DNA from: Paenibacillus pectinilyticus
GTDB lineage: Bacteria > Bacillota > Bacilli > Paenibacillales > NBRC-103111
NCBI RefSeq assembly: GCF_001700435.1
Contig: NZ_LYPC01000025.1
Coordinates: forward strand, 122,220 to 186,219
Direction of reading: 5' to 3'
Length of the DNA stretch: 64,000 nucleotides
Shown here: positions 16,814-25,746 of the stretch, in pieces
Layout: each line of letters begins with the position of its first letter
Position numbering within the stretch: the stretch's first letter is position 1
Notes under the pieces: generated by a model
What the model saw: only the letters and a program-made list of their open reading frames with translations
Databases searched by the model: none
What the model was told of the DNA's origin: nothing
Program-made: the position numbers and the translations under genes

Positions 16814-18229
16814 GTGTCTAAGCTTTGGGGTGGACGTTTCACAAAACAAACCGACCAATTGGTCGAAGAATATACCGCATCCATTACATTCGACAAAGAG
16901 CTTGCCGAGGAAGATATTGAAGGCAGCTTGGCGCACGTGACGATGCTGGGCAAATGTGGGATTCTTCCTGCAGATGATGTGGAGAAAATTAAAGACGGCT
17001 TGCTGCAAGTACAAGCTATGATTCGCCGTGGCGAGCTAGAGTACACGATTCAGAATGAAGATATTCATATGAATATCGAGAAAACCCTGATTGACCTGAT
17101 CGGACCTGTTGGCGGTAAGCTGCACACGGGTCGCAGCCGTAACGATCAGGTAGCGACAGACATGCATCTCTACCTGCGCAAGCGCGTGGTTGAGTTCGTT
17201 GGCTTGCTGATCAAGCTGCAAGAAGCGCTGCTTGAGAAGGCAAAGGCTAATCTCGATACGATTATCCCAGGGTATACGCATCTGCAGCGTGCACAGCCAA
17301 TCTTGTTCGCGCACCATCTGATGGCCTACGTCAGCATGTTCCAGCGTGACCTTGAGCGCTTGCAGGACAGCTACAAGCGCGTAGACATGCTGCCGCTCGG
17401 CGCTGGCGCGCTCGCGGGCACGACCTTCCCGATCGACCGCCATTTCGTGGCGGAGCAGCTCGGGTTCGGACGCGTGTACGAGAACTCCTTAGACGCGGTC
17501 AGCGACCGCGATTTCATCCTGGAGTTCCTCTCGAACGCGTCCATGATCATGATGCACCTTTCTCGCTTCAGCGAGGAAATGGTGCTCTGGTCTTCGACCG
17601 AGTTCGCGTTCATCGAACTCGATGATGCGTTCTGTACCGGCAGCTCGATCATGCCGCAGAAGAAGAACCCGGACGTAGCGGAGCTCGTCCGTGGTAAGAC
17701 AGGCCGCGTCTATGGCAACTTGTTCGGTCTGATGACCGTACTTAAGTCGCTGCCGTTGGCGTACAACAAGGACATGCAGGAAGACAAAGAAGGCATGTTT
17801 GATACGGTCCGTACCCTGCAAGGTGCGCTGCAATTGTTTGCACCGATGGTGTCCACGATGAAAGTGAACACGGAGCGCATGCGCCAAGCCGTGAACCAGG
17901 ATTTCTCGAACGCGACGGATATCGCGGACTACCTGGTGAACAAAGGTCTTCCGTTCCGCCAAGCGCACGAAGTCATCGGCAAGACGGTTCTGTATTGCAT
18001 CCAGAACAAAAAATACCTGCTCGATATGAGCATCGAGGAGTTCAAAACGTTCTCCACGCTGTTCGAGTCCGATATTTATGCGGTACTTCAACCTGAGCAA
18101 GTCGTGAATGCGCGTAATGTCTACGGCGGTACAGCGAGCAATCAAGTGAGCGAGGCCATAGGCCGTGCGGAGCAAGTGCTGGCAGAATCGCAGGCGTGGC
18201 TGCAGGACTTTTTAGAAAAAAGTAAATAG
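16814..18229 (+). CDS. argH: Argininosuccinate lyase
   Basis: 471 residues from GTG 16814, nine bases after AGGGG. ArgH splits argininosuccinate into arginine and fumarate. The superfamily signature 'GSSIMPQKKNPD' with the catalytic serine loop is present, as are 'TGRSRNDQVATD' and 'GYTHLQRAQPI'. It completes the pathway from N-acetylglutamate to arginine in this window. A 255-base gap from argG suggests its own promoter, which I could not identify. Confidence 0.98.
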   Translation: MSKLWGGRFTKQTDQLVEEYTASITFDKELAEEDIEGSLAHVTMLGKCGILPADDVEKIKDGLLQVQAMIRRGELEYTIQNEDIHMNIEKTLIDLIGPVGGKLHTGRSRNDQVATDMHLYLRKRVVEFVGLLIKLQEALLEKAKANLDTIIPGYTHLQRAQPILFAHHLMAYVSMFQRDLERLQDSYKRVDMLPLGAGALAGTTFPIDRHFVAEQLGFGRVYENSLDAVSDRDFILEFLSNASMIMMHLSRFSEEMVLWSSTEFAFIELDDAFCTGSSIMPQKKNPDVAELVRGKTGRVYGNLFGLMTVLKSLPLAYNKDMQEDKEGMFDTVRTLQGALQLFAPMVSTMKVNTERMRQAVNQDFSNATDIADYLVNKGLPFRQAHEVIGKTVLYCIQNKKYLLDMSIEEFKTFSTLFESDIYAVLQPEQVVNARNVYGGTASNQVSEAIGRAEQVLAESQAWLQDFLEKSK

Positions 18230-18267
18230 GTTATATGATATTGGCATAGATAATTACTCCAAGAAGA

Positions 18268-18310
18268 AGCTCTTCCCATCATCTCTAAGATGTGTGGGTA
18301 GAGCTTTTTT
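18268..18310 (+). terminator. Terminator after argH
   Basis: Stem AGCTCTTCCCA / TGGGTAGAGCT with an inner CATC/GATG pair, followed by six T. Confidence 0.9.
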
Positions 18311-18481
18311 GTCGTATTCGGGTGCGTTCGACAAAATATTACAATTTAAGTAAGATTACGTTTGTTTTCGTCTATTTTATTACCGCAAATCGACATTTCA
18401 ACATCACGCAGCATGATATATATGGTAAAATACTACATATACAAGACGCGTTAAGAGCAAGGATTGGAATGAGGTGCAGAG

Positions 18482-19525
18482 ATGGAAAAAGGTTGGCTGC
18501 AAAGCGCTAATTTTCTAATTATCGACGATCAAGAATACAATATCAGCTTGTTAGAGCGAATACTGAGTCGTGCGGGTTTTGTGAATTTAACCTGCACAAC
18601 GGATCCCAAACAACTAGAGTCGCTTTTTTACGAGGTTAAGCCGGATATCATTTTACTAGATTTACATATGCCTGAAATGGATGGATTCGCAGCGCTGAAG
18701 CTGCTCCGGGAGCGGGTGGAGGAGAGTCACTTTCTACCGATCTTAGTACTAACAGCCGATGTCACGCAGGAGGCTAAGAAGGAAGCGCTGCATCTGGGCG
18801 CGCATGATTTTCTTACGAAGCCTTTGGATAAATCGGAAGTCGTGTTACGAATCAATAACTTACTGAAGACACGCTTCTATCACAAGCAGATGCAAGAGCA
18901 GAATCAACTCTTAGAGCAGCGCGTACAGGAACGGACAGCTAAGCTGGAGAAGGCCAAGCTGGAAATCTTGCAATTACTGGGGCGTACCTCTGAATTTCGA
19001 GATGATCAGACGGGACAGCACACGCAGCGTGTAGGTCAAATGGCGAAGGCAATTGCTGTGTCACTAGGGCTGCCAGAGCATGAGGCAGAGCTCATCGAGC
19101 GGGCCACGCCTTTACATGATTTGGGGAAGCTCGGCATTCCGGATGATATTTTATTGAAACCGGGCAGGTTCACGCCAGAAGAATTCGAGCACATGAAGAC
19201 GCACACCACGATCGGGGCTAGCATTCTTGAAGGGAGTCAGTTCCCTGATCTACAATTGGCGCATACGATTGCTTTGACACACCATGAGAAATGGGATGGC
19301 ACCGGGTACCCGAACGGACTGAGTGGCGAAGATATTCCACTGGCAGGTCGCATTGTGGCCATCGCTGACTTCTATGATGCGTTGACGCATGAACGGCCTT
19401 ATAAACGAGCGTGGACGACAGAGGAAGCGTTGACGGAAATTCAGAAGCAGCGGGGCCTTCATTTTGACCCCCGAGTTGTGGATGCTTTCCTGAATATCAT
19501 TCAAGAGAACATGATTTCAAAATAG
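18482..19525 (+). CDS. Response regulator with HD-GYP c-di-GMP phosphodiesterase domain
   Basis: 347 residues. Residues 10-125 form a receiver domain with phospho-acceptor D60 ('IILLDLHMPEMDG') and the conserved lysine in 'FLTKPL'. A short coiled coil (about 132-165) leads to an HD-GYP domain with H212-D213 ('PLHDLGKLGIP') and GYP at 275-277 ('WDGTGYPNGLSG'). All residues needed for metal binding and c-di-GMP hydrolysis appear intact. First gene of a four-gene operon with an H-NOX sensor and a hybrid kinase, so its phosphorylation is probably set by that kinase. Confidence 0.93.
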   Translation: MEKGWLQSANFLIIDDQEYNISLLERILSRAGFVNLTCTTDPKQLESLFYEVKPDIILLDLHMPEMDGFAALKLLRERVEESHFLPILVLTADVTQEAKKEALHLGAHDFLTKPLDKSEVVLRINNLLKTRFYHKQMQEQNQLLEQRVQERTAKLEKAKLEILQLLGRTSEFRDDQTGQHTQRVGQMAKAIAVSLGLPEHEAELIERATPLHDLGKLGIPDDILLKPGRFTPEEFEHMKTHTTIGASILEGSQFPDLQLAHTIALTHHEKWDGTGYPNGLSGEDIPLAGRIVAIADFYDALTHERPYKRAWTTEEALTEIQKQRGLHFDPRVVDAFLNIIQENMISK

Positions 19526-19543
19526 AAATGGGAGCGTGTTGGT

Positions 19544-20089
19544 ATGAAAGGCATGGTATTTACCTCTTTTCTCGAAATGGTCGAAAATAAATTTTCTCTT
19601 GGTGTTGTGGATCACATCATAGAAAGCTCTGACCTGCCTTCAGGCGGTAGTTATACCTCAGTAGGTACCTATGATCATCATGAAATGATTCAGCTCATCG
19701 TACAGCTAAGCCAACGGACAAGCATTCCCGTGACAGACTTGATCATTACTTTCGGTGAATATTTATTCACACAGCTCATTGAACTCCACCCGCAATTTCT
19801 GCAAGAGAACAGCACAGTATTCAGCTTTTTGAAAAAAGTAGACAGTTACATTCACGTAGAGGTTCGTAAACTTTACCCTGGCGCGGAGCTGCCTGCATTC
19901 GAATATGATACATCGGTAGCTGGAACGCTCATCATGACGTATCGGTCTTCACGGCCTTTTGCAGATCTGGCTGAAGGGCTGATCAATGGGTGCATTCAGT
20001 ATTATGGCGAGCCAATTACCATGGTGCGCGAGAATTTGGAGGAAGGAACCGCAGCCCGGTTTATCCTAACGAGTGCGGACGTGAAATAG
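19544..20089 (+). CDS. H-NOX haem nitric-oxide/oxygen sensor
   Basis: 181 residues, the length of a stand-alone H-NOX domain. The proximal haem ligand H104 ('SYIHVEVRKLYPG'), P117 and the YxSxR haem-propionate motif (Y133, S135, R137) are all present, shifted by +2 from the Thermoanaerobacter protein. The position equal to its distal Tyr140, which stabilises oxygen, is Leu142 here, so NO sensing is more likely than O2 binding. Stand-alone H-NOX proteins bind and control a partner kinase; that kinase is the next gene, whose start follows this stop with no gap. Confidence 0.93.
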   Translation: MKGMVFTSFLEMVENKFSLGVVDHIIESSDLPSGGSYTSVGTYDHHEMIQLIVQLSQRTSIPVTDLIITFGEYLFTQLIELHPQFLQENSTVFSFLKKVDSYIHVEVRKLYPGAELPAFEYDTSVAGTLIMTYRSSRPFADLAEGLINGCIQYYGEPITMVRENLEEGTAARFILTSADVK

Positions 20090-21850
20090 ATGGAAGAAGT
20101 GCAAGAAATAGATGTACTTCGCAGGCAGCTGGCACGGGAGAAGAAGGCGCGGAAGGAAGCCGAATTAATTGCCGAGCAGAAAACGCGGGAAATATATTAC
20201 GTGAATCAAGAGCTGCGACAGTTAAACGATGGGCTGGAAGAATTAGTGAAAGAACGGACGGCAGAGCTATCCAAAGCGCGCGATGAAGCGATTGAAGCCA
20301 ACCAGATCAAAAGCCAGTTTCTTGCGAATATGAGCCATGAGCTGCGAACACCGCTGAACGCCATCATTGGATATAGCGAGATGCTCAAGGAAGATGCGGA
20401 AGATATGAATGAGCCGGCTTTTGCAGACGATTTGAGTAAGATTCATAACGCTGGCAAGCATCTATTAACCCTGATCAATGACATTCTGGATCTGTCTAAG
20501 ATCGAAGCGGGTAAGATGGATCTATATTTGGAAGTGTGTGATATTCCAACGTTGATTCGCGATGTACTGACGACGGTCACTCCACTCGTGGAGTCTGGGG
20601 GTAATCGTTTGGAGCTCGTCTTCCCTGAGGGAGAGATAAGAACGGACATTACGAAGCTGATGCAGGTGCTGTTCAATTTGTTGAGCAATGCTGGCAAGTT
20701 TACGAAAGATGGAACGATCTGGCTTACCGCTGGCTATGAAATGGTCAATCGGCAATCTGGCATTAGCTTTAGCATTCGCGATACCGGTATCGGTATGACA
20801 TCTGAGCAAATGGCTCATTTGTTTCAAGCGTTTAAGCAGGCGGATTCTTCAACCACGAGGAAGTACGGCGGCACAGGGCTTGGACTTGCGATCTCTCAGA
20901 GGCTGTGTCAAATGATGGGCGGTCATATAACTGTCGATAGTGTCTATGGGAAAGGTACCACGTTTACGGCATGGTTACCCTTGCAGGAACAACGAACAGA
21001 GGAGAGCAATGACACGGCTCCCATGGAAAGTGATCCAGCCACAGTAGAGATGAACCGTACGGTTTTGGTCATTGATGATGACCCTGCTGTGCTGCAGTTA
21101 ATGCAGCGTTTCCTGAGTAAAGAAGGCTGTACCGTTGCTCTGGCTCAAAATGGGGAAGAAGGCATTCGACTCGCCAGAGAGCTGCGCCCGACATTGATCT
21201 CTTTGGATGTACTCATGCCGGGTATGGACGGCTGGGCTGTTCTGACCACGCTCAAGAATGATCCGGTGCTCTCCGGCATTCCCGTTATCATGATGTCGAT
21301 GACCGATGATAAGAATATGGGTTATTCTCTTGGTGCGGCAGAGTTTTTGACAAAGCCGGTGTATATCGAGAAGTTGATTTCTGTGTTGGATAAGCACATC
21401 CCTGAACGGCAAAATAACGCGGTCCTCGTCATTGAAGATGATCTGACAACCAGTCATATGATGACCCAAATGTTGGAGAGAGAAGGCTTTAAGGTTACCA
21501 AAGCAAAGGATGGGCGCGCAGCCTTGAACACGATGTCACAAGCGCTGCCGCAATTGATCCTGCTTGATTTAATGATGCCGGGTATGGATGGCTTCGAGTT
21601 CGTGACGGAGCTGCGTAAGCGCGAAGCATGGCGATGGATTCCGATTGTTGTCGTGACGGCGAAGGACATTTCGTCAGAGGATCGTTTGCGGCTGAACGGC
21701 TATGTGAAAAACATTATCCAAAAAGGAAGCTTTAAGCGAGAGACGCTGCTGCAAGAAATCCGCAGCCTGATGGCAGGTTCACTGCATGACACGAGCCACG
21801 AAGGGCAGGCTTATATCCGGAGCAAAGAGGAAGCGAACGAGGATGCATAA
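20090..21850 (+). CDS. Soluble hybrid histidine kinase with two receiver domains
   Basis: 586 residues, no membrane segment. A coiled coil (1-70) precedes the HisKA domain with H83 ('ANMSHELRTPLN'). The ATPase domain has N200, G1 DTGIGM (231-236) and G2 GTGLGL (261-266). Two receiver domains follow, with D373 and D493. The second ends 'KNIIQKGSF', which departs from the usual KP motif. It is probably the H-NOX partner, relaying phosphate to the receiver gene after it and the HD-GYP regulator before it. ATG 20090 directly follows the H-NOX stop and its end overlaps the next gene. Confidence 0.94.
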   Translation: MEEVQEIDVLRRQLAREKKARKEAELIAEQKTREIYYVNQELRQLNDGLEELVKERTAELSKARDEAIEANQIKSQFLANMSHELRTPLNAIIGYSEMLKEDAEDMNEPAFADDLSKIHNAGKHLLTLINDILDLSKIEAGKMDLYLEVCDIPTLIRDVLTTVTPLVESGGNRLELVFPEGEIRTDITKLMQVLFNLLSNAGKFTKDGTIWLTAGYEMVNRQSGISFSIRDTGIGMTSEQMAHLFQAFKQADSSTTRKYGGTGLGLAISQRLCQMMGGHITVDSVYGKGTTFTAWLPLQEQRTEESNDTAPMESDPATVEMNRTVLVIDDDPAVLQLMQRFLSKEGCTVALAQNGEEGIRLARELRPTLISLDVLMPGMDGWAVLTTLKNDPVLSGIPVIMMSMTDDKNMGYSLGAAEFLTKPVYIEKLISVLDKHIPERQNNAVLVIEDDLTTSHMMTQMLEREGFKVTKAKDGRAALNTMSQALPQLILLDLMMPGMDGFEFVTELRKREAWRWIPIVVVTAKDISSEDRLRLNGYVKNIIQKGSFKRETLLQEIRSLMAGSLHDTSHEGQAYIRSKEEANEDA

Positions 21851-22205
21851 GATTTTATTGGTCGAAGATAACGAAATGAACCGCGACATGTTATCCCGCC
21901 GTTTATTGCGTAAAGGCTTTGAAGTCATCATGGCTGTGGACGGTCAGCAAGGCGTCGATGCAGCCAGATTGGAAGCGCCGAGCCTTATCCTTATGGATAT
22001 GAGCTTGCCTGTTATGGACGGGTGGCAGGCCACCCGTTTGCTTAAAGCAGCGCCAGAGACGCGCGGTATTCCGATTATCGCGCTCACGGCTCATGCGATG
22101 GCAACAGATCGGCAGATGGCCTTCGAGGCAGGATGCGATGATTTCGATACGAAACCGATCGATTGGAATCGGCTGCTGGATAAAATTCAGACCTTTTTGA
22201 CATAG
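21843..22205 (+). CDS. Single-domain response regulator (CheY-like)
   Basis: 120 residues, receiver domain only. D52 in 'LILMDMSLPVMDGW', the acidic pair in 'LVEDNEMNRDML', T in 'IIALTAHAM' and K in 'FDTKPID' are all present. ATG 21843 overlaps the kinase stop (ATGCATAA), so it is translationally coupled. With no output domain it may act as a phosphate shuttle or sink between the hybrid kinase and another target. Confidence 0.93.
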   Translation: MHKILLVEDNEMNRDMLSRRLLRKGFEVIMAVDGQQGVDAARLEAPSLILMDMSLPVMDGWQATRLLKAAPETRGIPIIALTAHAMATDRQMAFEAGCDDFDTKPIDWNRLLDKIQTFLT

Positions 22206-22206
22206 C

Positions 22207-22247
22207 AAAACGGCTCACTCGCAACGATGCGAATGAAGCCGTTTTTT
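22207..22247 (+). terminator. Terminator of the H-NOX operon
   Basis: Stem AAAACGGCT / AAGCCGTTTT with an inner TCGCA-ACGA-TGCGA hairpin, followed by a T-run. It lies between convergent operons and may act in both directions. Confidence 0.85.
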
Positions 22248-22275
22248 CTTTTGAGATCCTCACGAACTAGTTTCT

Positions 22276-23163
22276 CTAGCGCGTTTTCACCTCGACATAA
22301 CCTGTATCTGTGCGTGCTGTGATTTTTTTGCTGCCAGTGCCGATGGAGCCTTTAGCCGAATTATGACCTGTCTTTTCAACCGTCACGCCTGGGATTTGAA
22401 GGCTGGCGCTTCCTGTATCTGAGCTTAGATCAAAGCTGGTATCCGTAATAGAAGGGTCTACCTGAAGGCGAATGCTGCCTGTGTCGGCTTGCAGTGAAAC
22501 TGTATCACCAACATCACGAAGAGATGCCGTGATACCACCTGTATCGGTTTTGATTTTTATATTACCTTGCCCATCGTTTACGTGTACGCCGCCAGTGTCG
22601 GTTTGAAGTGTGAGTTGCTTGCCTTCATAATGGTCAATTGTGATACTACCCGTATCCGTCGTTGCGGTGAGCTTTTCAGCTTTCACATCTTTGAAGGTAA
22701 TGCCTCCTGTATCTGTCGAAACCGTAACCGCCTTAAACAGCTTATCTGGGAGGCTAACTTCCGTACGCAGACCGAAACGTTGACCGCTTAGTAAGCTTTT
22801 TAGCTGAGTAAGATCAAAGCCAAAATGGACGCGATTTTTATTGTTCTTGCACACATCGACTCGCCACACATTAGATCCTTCTGTCGTTGCTTCGACGGTG
22901 CAGTTCTTCGCATCCTTGTCGAGGGAGGCACCTTTCAAATGCACGCTAATTTCATCGGAATCGCTTCGAACGAACGTAACACCAGAAATATCATTTTCAA
23001 TGATCAGGGTATCGATACTGGCGGCGGCAATCTTTTTCTCAATATCAATGTTCGCAGCGCCTGCGTCCAAATCCAAGGATTGGAAGGAAACGGCAGCACC
23101 AATCAAGCCAACAGCAAGGCAGATAAAGCCAGTTACCAAGAAGAATTTCACTTTACGTTGCAT
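22276..23163 (-). CDS. DUF4097 family beta-repeat protein, membrane anchored
   Basis: 295 residues. One N-terminal membrane segment (about 7-27) anchors it outside the cell. The rest is a beta-solenoid-like repeat in which DTG recurs about every 20 residues: STDTGGI, TTDTGSI, QTDTGGV, KTDTGGI, QADTGSI, SSDTGSA and RTDTGYV. This is the DUF4097 pattern found in envelope-stress proteins of Firmicutes. It starts three bases after the DUF1700 gene and is co-transcribed with it. Biochemical role unknown. Confidence 0.85.
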   Translation of the reverse strand: MQRKVKFFLVTGFICLAVGLIGAAVSFQSLDLDAGAANIDIEKKIAAASIDTLIIENDISGVTFVRSDSDEISVHLKGASLDKDAKNCTVEATTEGSNVWRVDVCKNNKNRVHFGFDLTQLKSLLSGQRFGLRTEVSLPDKLFKAVTVSTDTGGITFKDVKAEKLTATTDTGSITIDHYEGKQLTLQTDTGGVHVNDGQGNIKIKTDTGGITASLRDVGDTVSLQADTGSIRLQVDPSITDTSFDLSSDTGSASLQIPGVTVEKTGHNSAKGSIGTGSKKITARTDTGYVEVKTR

Positions 23164-23166
23164 GGC

Positions 23167-23985
23167 TTAAACCCCCTTAATCAGCTTGGCATTGAATTGG
23201 ATGTACGCCCGGCTGAGTTTGAAAAACATTTTGAGCAACCACGAGCTAAGCGTCGTTATAATGATCCCTAAGCCGAAGCAGGCTAGCAGGGAAAAGGAGA
23301 TGAACTGAAAGTCACTGCCCGTCGTTCCGGCTAGACTAGTAAGCACGCCAATAACAGGGGCGATCAGAAGCGCGAAGCCTGCTACGAAGAAGCCAATTAA
23401 AGCCGCGCAAATACCTAACCAAGGCCCGAGGACGAACAAGAGATTAAAGAAACCTAGCATAATGGAGATAATAATCGCTTTAATTCCCGTGTCAGGCTTA
23501 GTGGGATAAGGGTTGGGATAGGGTGCGTTATACACAGGCGGGTAATTCGGGTTTGGCGCTTGCGTATAAGTTGGCGGTTCCCACGCGTCAGGAGCTGGTG
23601 CAGGAATCTTGGGCCCCATGGAGGGCTCAGGCTGCTTAACGTACGTGTTCACTGGCACTTCTTCTTCCGTATCGACATGAAGATCACTAGCCGCACCCGT
23701 AGGTGGTTTTGAGTCTTCTTTCATTAGGTTTGGTGTGCTTTTAAAAGCTTTCTCTTGCACGGGAGGTGCAGGTGGTACAGGTGGTGCGGAGGGAGTTTCT
23801 TTCTGTGCATCCCAGTTCGGTACCCGCGGGTAGCCAAGAGAGAGGGCAACCTCGTCTTCATGCTTCCCATTTTCAACGGCTTTTTGAAATAATTCTTCGT
23901 AAACTTTTAGTATATTTTGGCGTTCCTTTTCAGGAAGTCCGCGCAGGCGATAGTTTAATTCGTTGAAATAATCCGCTTTACTCAT
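23167..23985 (-). CDS. DUF1700 (HAAS-type) membrane protein
   Basis: 272 residues. The N-terminus ('FNELNYRLRGLPEKERQNIL', then 'EDEVALSLGYP') is the conserved HAAS/DUF1700 helical domain. A long proline-rich linker (about 65-150) follows, then three or four membrane segments ('IIISIMLGFFNLLFVLGP' onward). DUF1700 and DUF4097 genes usually sit with a PadR-type repressor; none is seen here. An AAGGAGG site precedes ATG at 23985. Role unknown, probably envelope-stress related. Confidence 0.82.
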   Translation of the reverse strand: MSKADYFNELNYRLRGLPEKERQNILKVYEELFQKAVENGKHEDEVALSLGYPRVPNWDAQKETPSAPPVPPAPPVQEKAFKSTPNLMKEDSKPPTGAASDLHVDTEEEVPVNTYVKQPEPSMGPKIPAPAPDAWEPPTYTQAPNPNYPPVYNAPYPNPYPTKPDTGIKAIIISIMLGFFNLLFVLGPWLGICAALIGFFVAGFALLIAPVIGVLTSLAGTTGSDFQFISFSLLACFGLGIIITTLSSWLLKMFFKLSRAYIQFNAKLIKGV

Positions 23986-24036
23986 CGTTGTGCCTCCTTC
24001 ATTGCTCTTTTGATAGTCTTATCATAAAAGAAAAAA

Positions 24037-24069
24037 GTCATAATGACGTAGTAACTACAGTCACATGAC
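24037..24069. promoter_or_regulatory. Three adjacent short palindromes upstream of the DUF1700 gene
   Basis: GTCAT-A-ATGAC (24037-24047), GTAG-TAA-CTAC (24048-24058) and GTCA-CA-TGAC (24060-24069) lie almost end to end, 50 to 85 bases before the DUF1700 start. Each half-site pairing is perfect. They look like repeated repressor sites. The binding protein is not identified; a PadR-type regulator is a guess from the usual partners of this operon. Confidence 0.4.
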
Positions 24070-24098
24070 CTTCACTTTTTCATCACATTTATCAGGTA

Positions 24099-25529
24099 TC
24101 ATTGGGCAGCTAGTGTACTCACGCCATCTTCGACCATGGGCTGCTTTGGTGCAGGAGCAGGAGATTTGATATCGCTGCGGTTGGCGGCAATGACGGTAGG
24201 CACCGGCGAATATTGGTCCTTGGAGATTAATTCTCGGCTGACGATGATCCCGTTCTCTCGTTTCGTTCTATAGGTTTCGACTTTATACCCAACCTTGCCC
24301 TTGCTGATCGGGCGCTCTGTGCCTAGGCGCAGGCTTGGATTGTTCACATAGGTAACAGGTGGTTGAATAGTTTCCACAATGTTGGAGTTCACATCATAGG
24401 TAATGGCAGGGGTCTGATGCCCAAAAAGCTTCACCGTCACTGCAGAATCCGTTGTGATCGTCTGAATCCACACATAGCTTCCTGTTGTATTACGGAATTT
24501 GAAGTTAATGTAGCCGTTCGCGAAAGTCGCATCCTGTCCGAGCGGCACATAACTCACAGGAAGCGAGTGATTCCGCCGTTCGACAATTTCCAGACCGCTG
24601 CGCAGGACAGCGTTATACAGCGTCGTAGACACTTGGCAGATGCCGCCGCCGATCCCGGGAACGAGGGTGCCATTTAGAATAACAGGTGCTTCCTTATAGC
24701 CGAACTTGGCTTCGGTTTGCTCGATGATTTTACTGTAATCGAAAGTGTCACCTGGTGCCATTAAATAGTCTTGAATGGTGGAAGCCGTTACGCGTATATT
24801 GTGAACCCGTCCTTCCCCAGATGAAGGGAACGAGGTCGTAAATTCAGAAATTTTGCCATCGATGCCTTGCTGCTTCAAGGTTGCCATTGTAACAGTCGGA
24901 CTCTGCTCGAACACAGGTAGGGACAAATGAATAGGCGCGGCATGTGTGAGGGTACCCAGTGTAGGCGCGACACCTTGCAGTTGCTCCTGCAGATGCACGG
25001 TATCAATCCGTAAGGCATTCTTCTCGGGTTCGTAGGTGACCTGATCCTGTTTAAGGAGTCGCTTCGCGGCAACGGGTTGTTTCGCGTAGAGATCGTTCCA
25101 GGTTGTTTTTACCGTGGCCGTTAACTTGTTCGGGTCTACGGAAACGTTCAATGGAATATGAGCATTGCGAAGCTCCCAGCGTGCTTTTATCCGCTCGAAG
25201 GGGGAGCCACTAGTCAGCGGTGCAAGTGATTGGTTGAGAGCATCCTTGTCATAACGAACACCTAGCTGCCCCAAGGGTAGCTGTTTGTTTGGAATTTCAG
25301 CATAGGAGGTTTGCATCAGAATGGGAAAAGCAGAGAGCTGCTGCAACCGTTGCTCCAATTCGGTCTGAAATGTGGCATAGGACATGCCGCCGACTCGCCA
25401 ACCCCCAATGGTCACATTAGGCGAAAAAGTGGTCTGCATCCCGTACATATAGAGGGCAATACCGCACGTGCCCAACAGGCCGAGTACGACCGAAGATGAG
25501 AGGATTAGGTTCTTGAATGGGCGTGTCAT
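24099..25529 (-). CDS. VanW family protein with G5-like end, cell wall associated
   Basis: 476 residues. One N-terminal membrane segment is followed by a peptidoglycan-binding-type region (about 50-260) and the VanW domain with 'GGGICQVSTTLYNAVLRS' and 'NHSLPVSYVPLGQDATF'. The C-terminal part ('ETIQPPVTYVNNP', 'GKVGYKVETYRT') resembles a G5 domain. VanW proteins are common wall-linked proteins of Firmicutes with unknown chemistry. ATG 25529 is chosen for AAGGAG nine bases upstream; the frame runs on to 25784, but that part overlaps ftsE and lacks protein-like character. Confidence 0.9.
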   Translation of the reverse strand: MTRPFKNLILSSSVVLGLLGTCGIALYMYGMQTTFSPNVTIGGWRVGGMSYATFQTELEQRLQQLSAFPILMQTSYAEIPNKQLPLGQLGVRYDKDALNQSLAPLTSGSPFERIKARWELRNAHIPLNVSVDPNKLTATVKTTWNDLYAKQPVAAKRLLKQDQVTYEPEKNALRIDTVHLQEQLQGVAPTLGTLTHAAPIHLSLPVFEQSPTVTMATLKQQGIDGKISEFTTSFPSSGEGRVHNIRVTASTIQDYLMAPGDTFDYSKIIEQTEAKFGYKEAPVILNGTLVPGIGGGICQVSTTLYNAVLRSGLEIVERRNHSLPVSYVPLGQDATFANGYINFKFRNTTGSYVWIQTITTDSAVTVKLFGHQTPAITYDVNSNIVETIQPPVTYVNNPSLRLGTERPISKGKVGYKVETYRTKRENGIIVSRELISKDQYSPVPTVIAANRSDIKSPAPAPKQPMVEDGVSTLAAQ

Positions 25530-25746
25530 GAACAGCCACTCCTTTACATACGAATGAGATACGGCCTGTCTCCTTATATGTATCAAGTTCCCTGCCAATT
25601 TAGTACATAATCCTTTTTCGGCTAAAAAATGTACGAACCATGGTATAATGACGGTATTCTCCACGATTTTCAAAGAGGATTTAGCAGGAATTTCACCTTT
25701 TGTGTCGAATGGATATAGGCTATCTATATAATTAGGATGTGATATT

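Noticed and set aside
17489..18175. Reverse-strand open frame of 228 codons inside argH
   Set aside because: Arg/His-rich translation typical of an antisense shadow of a GC-rich gene; no start signals.
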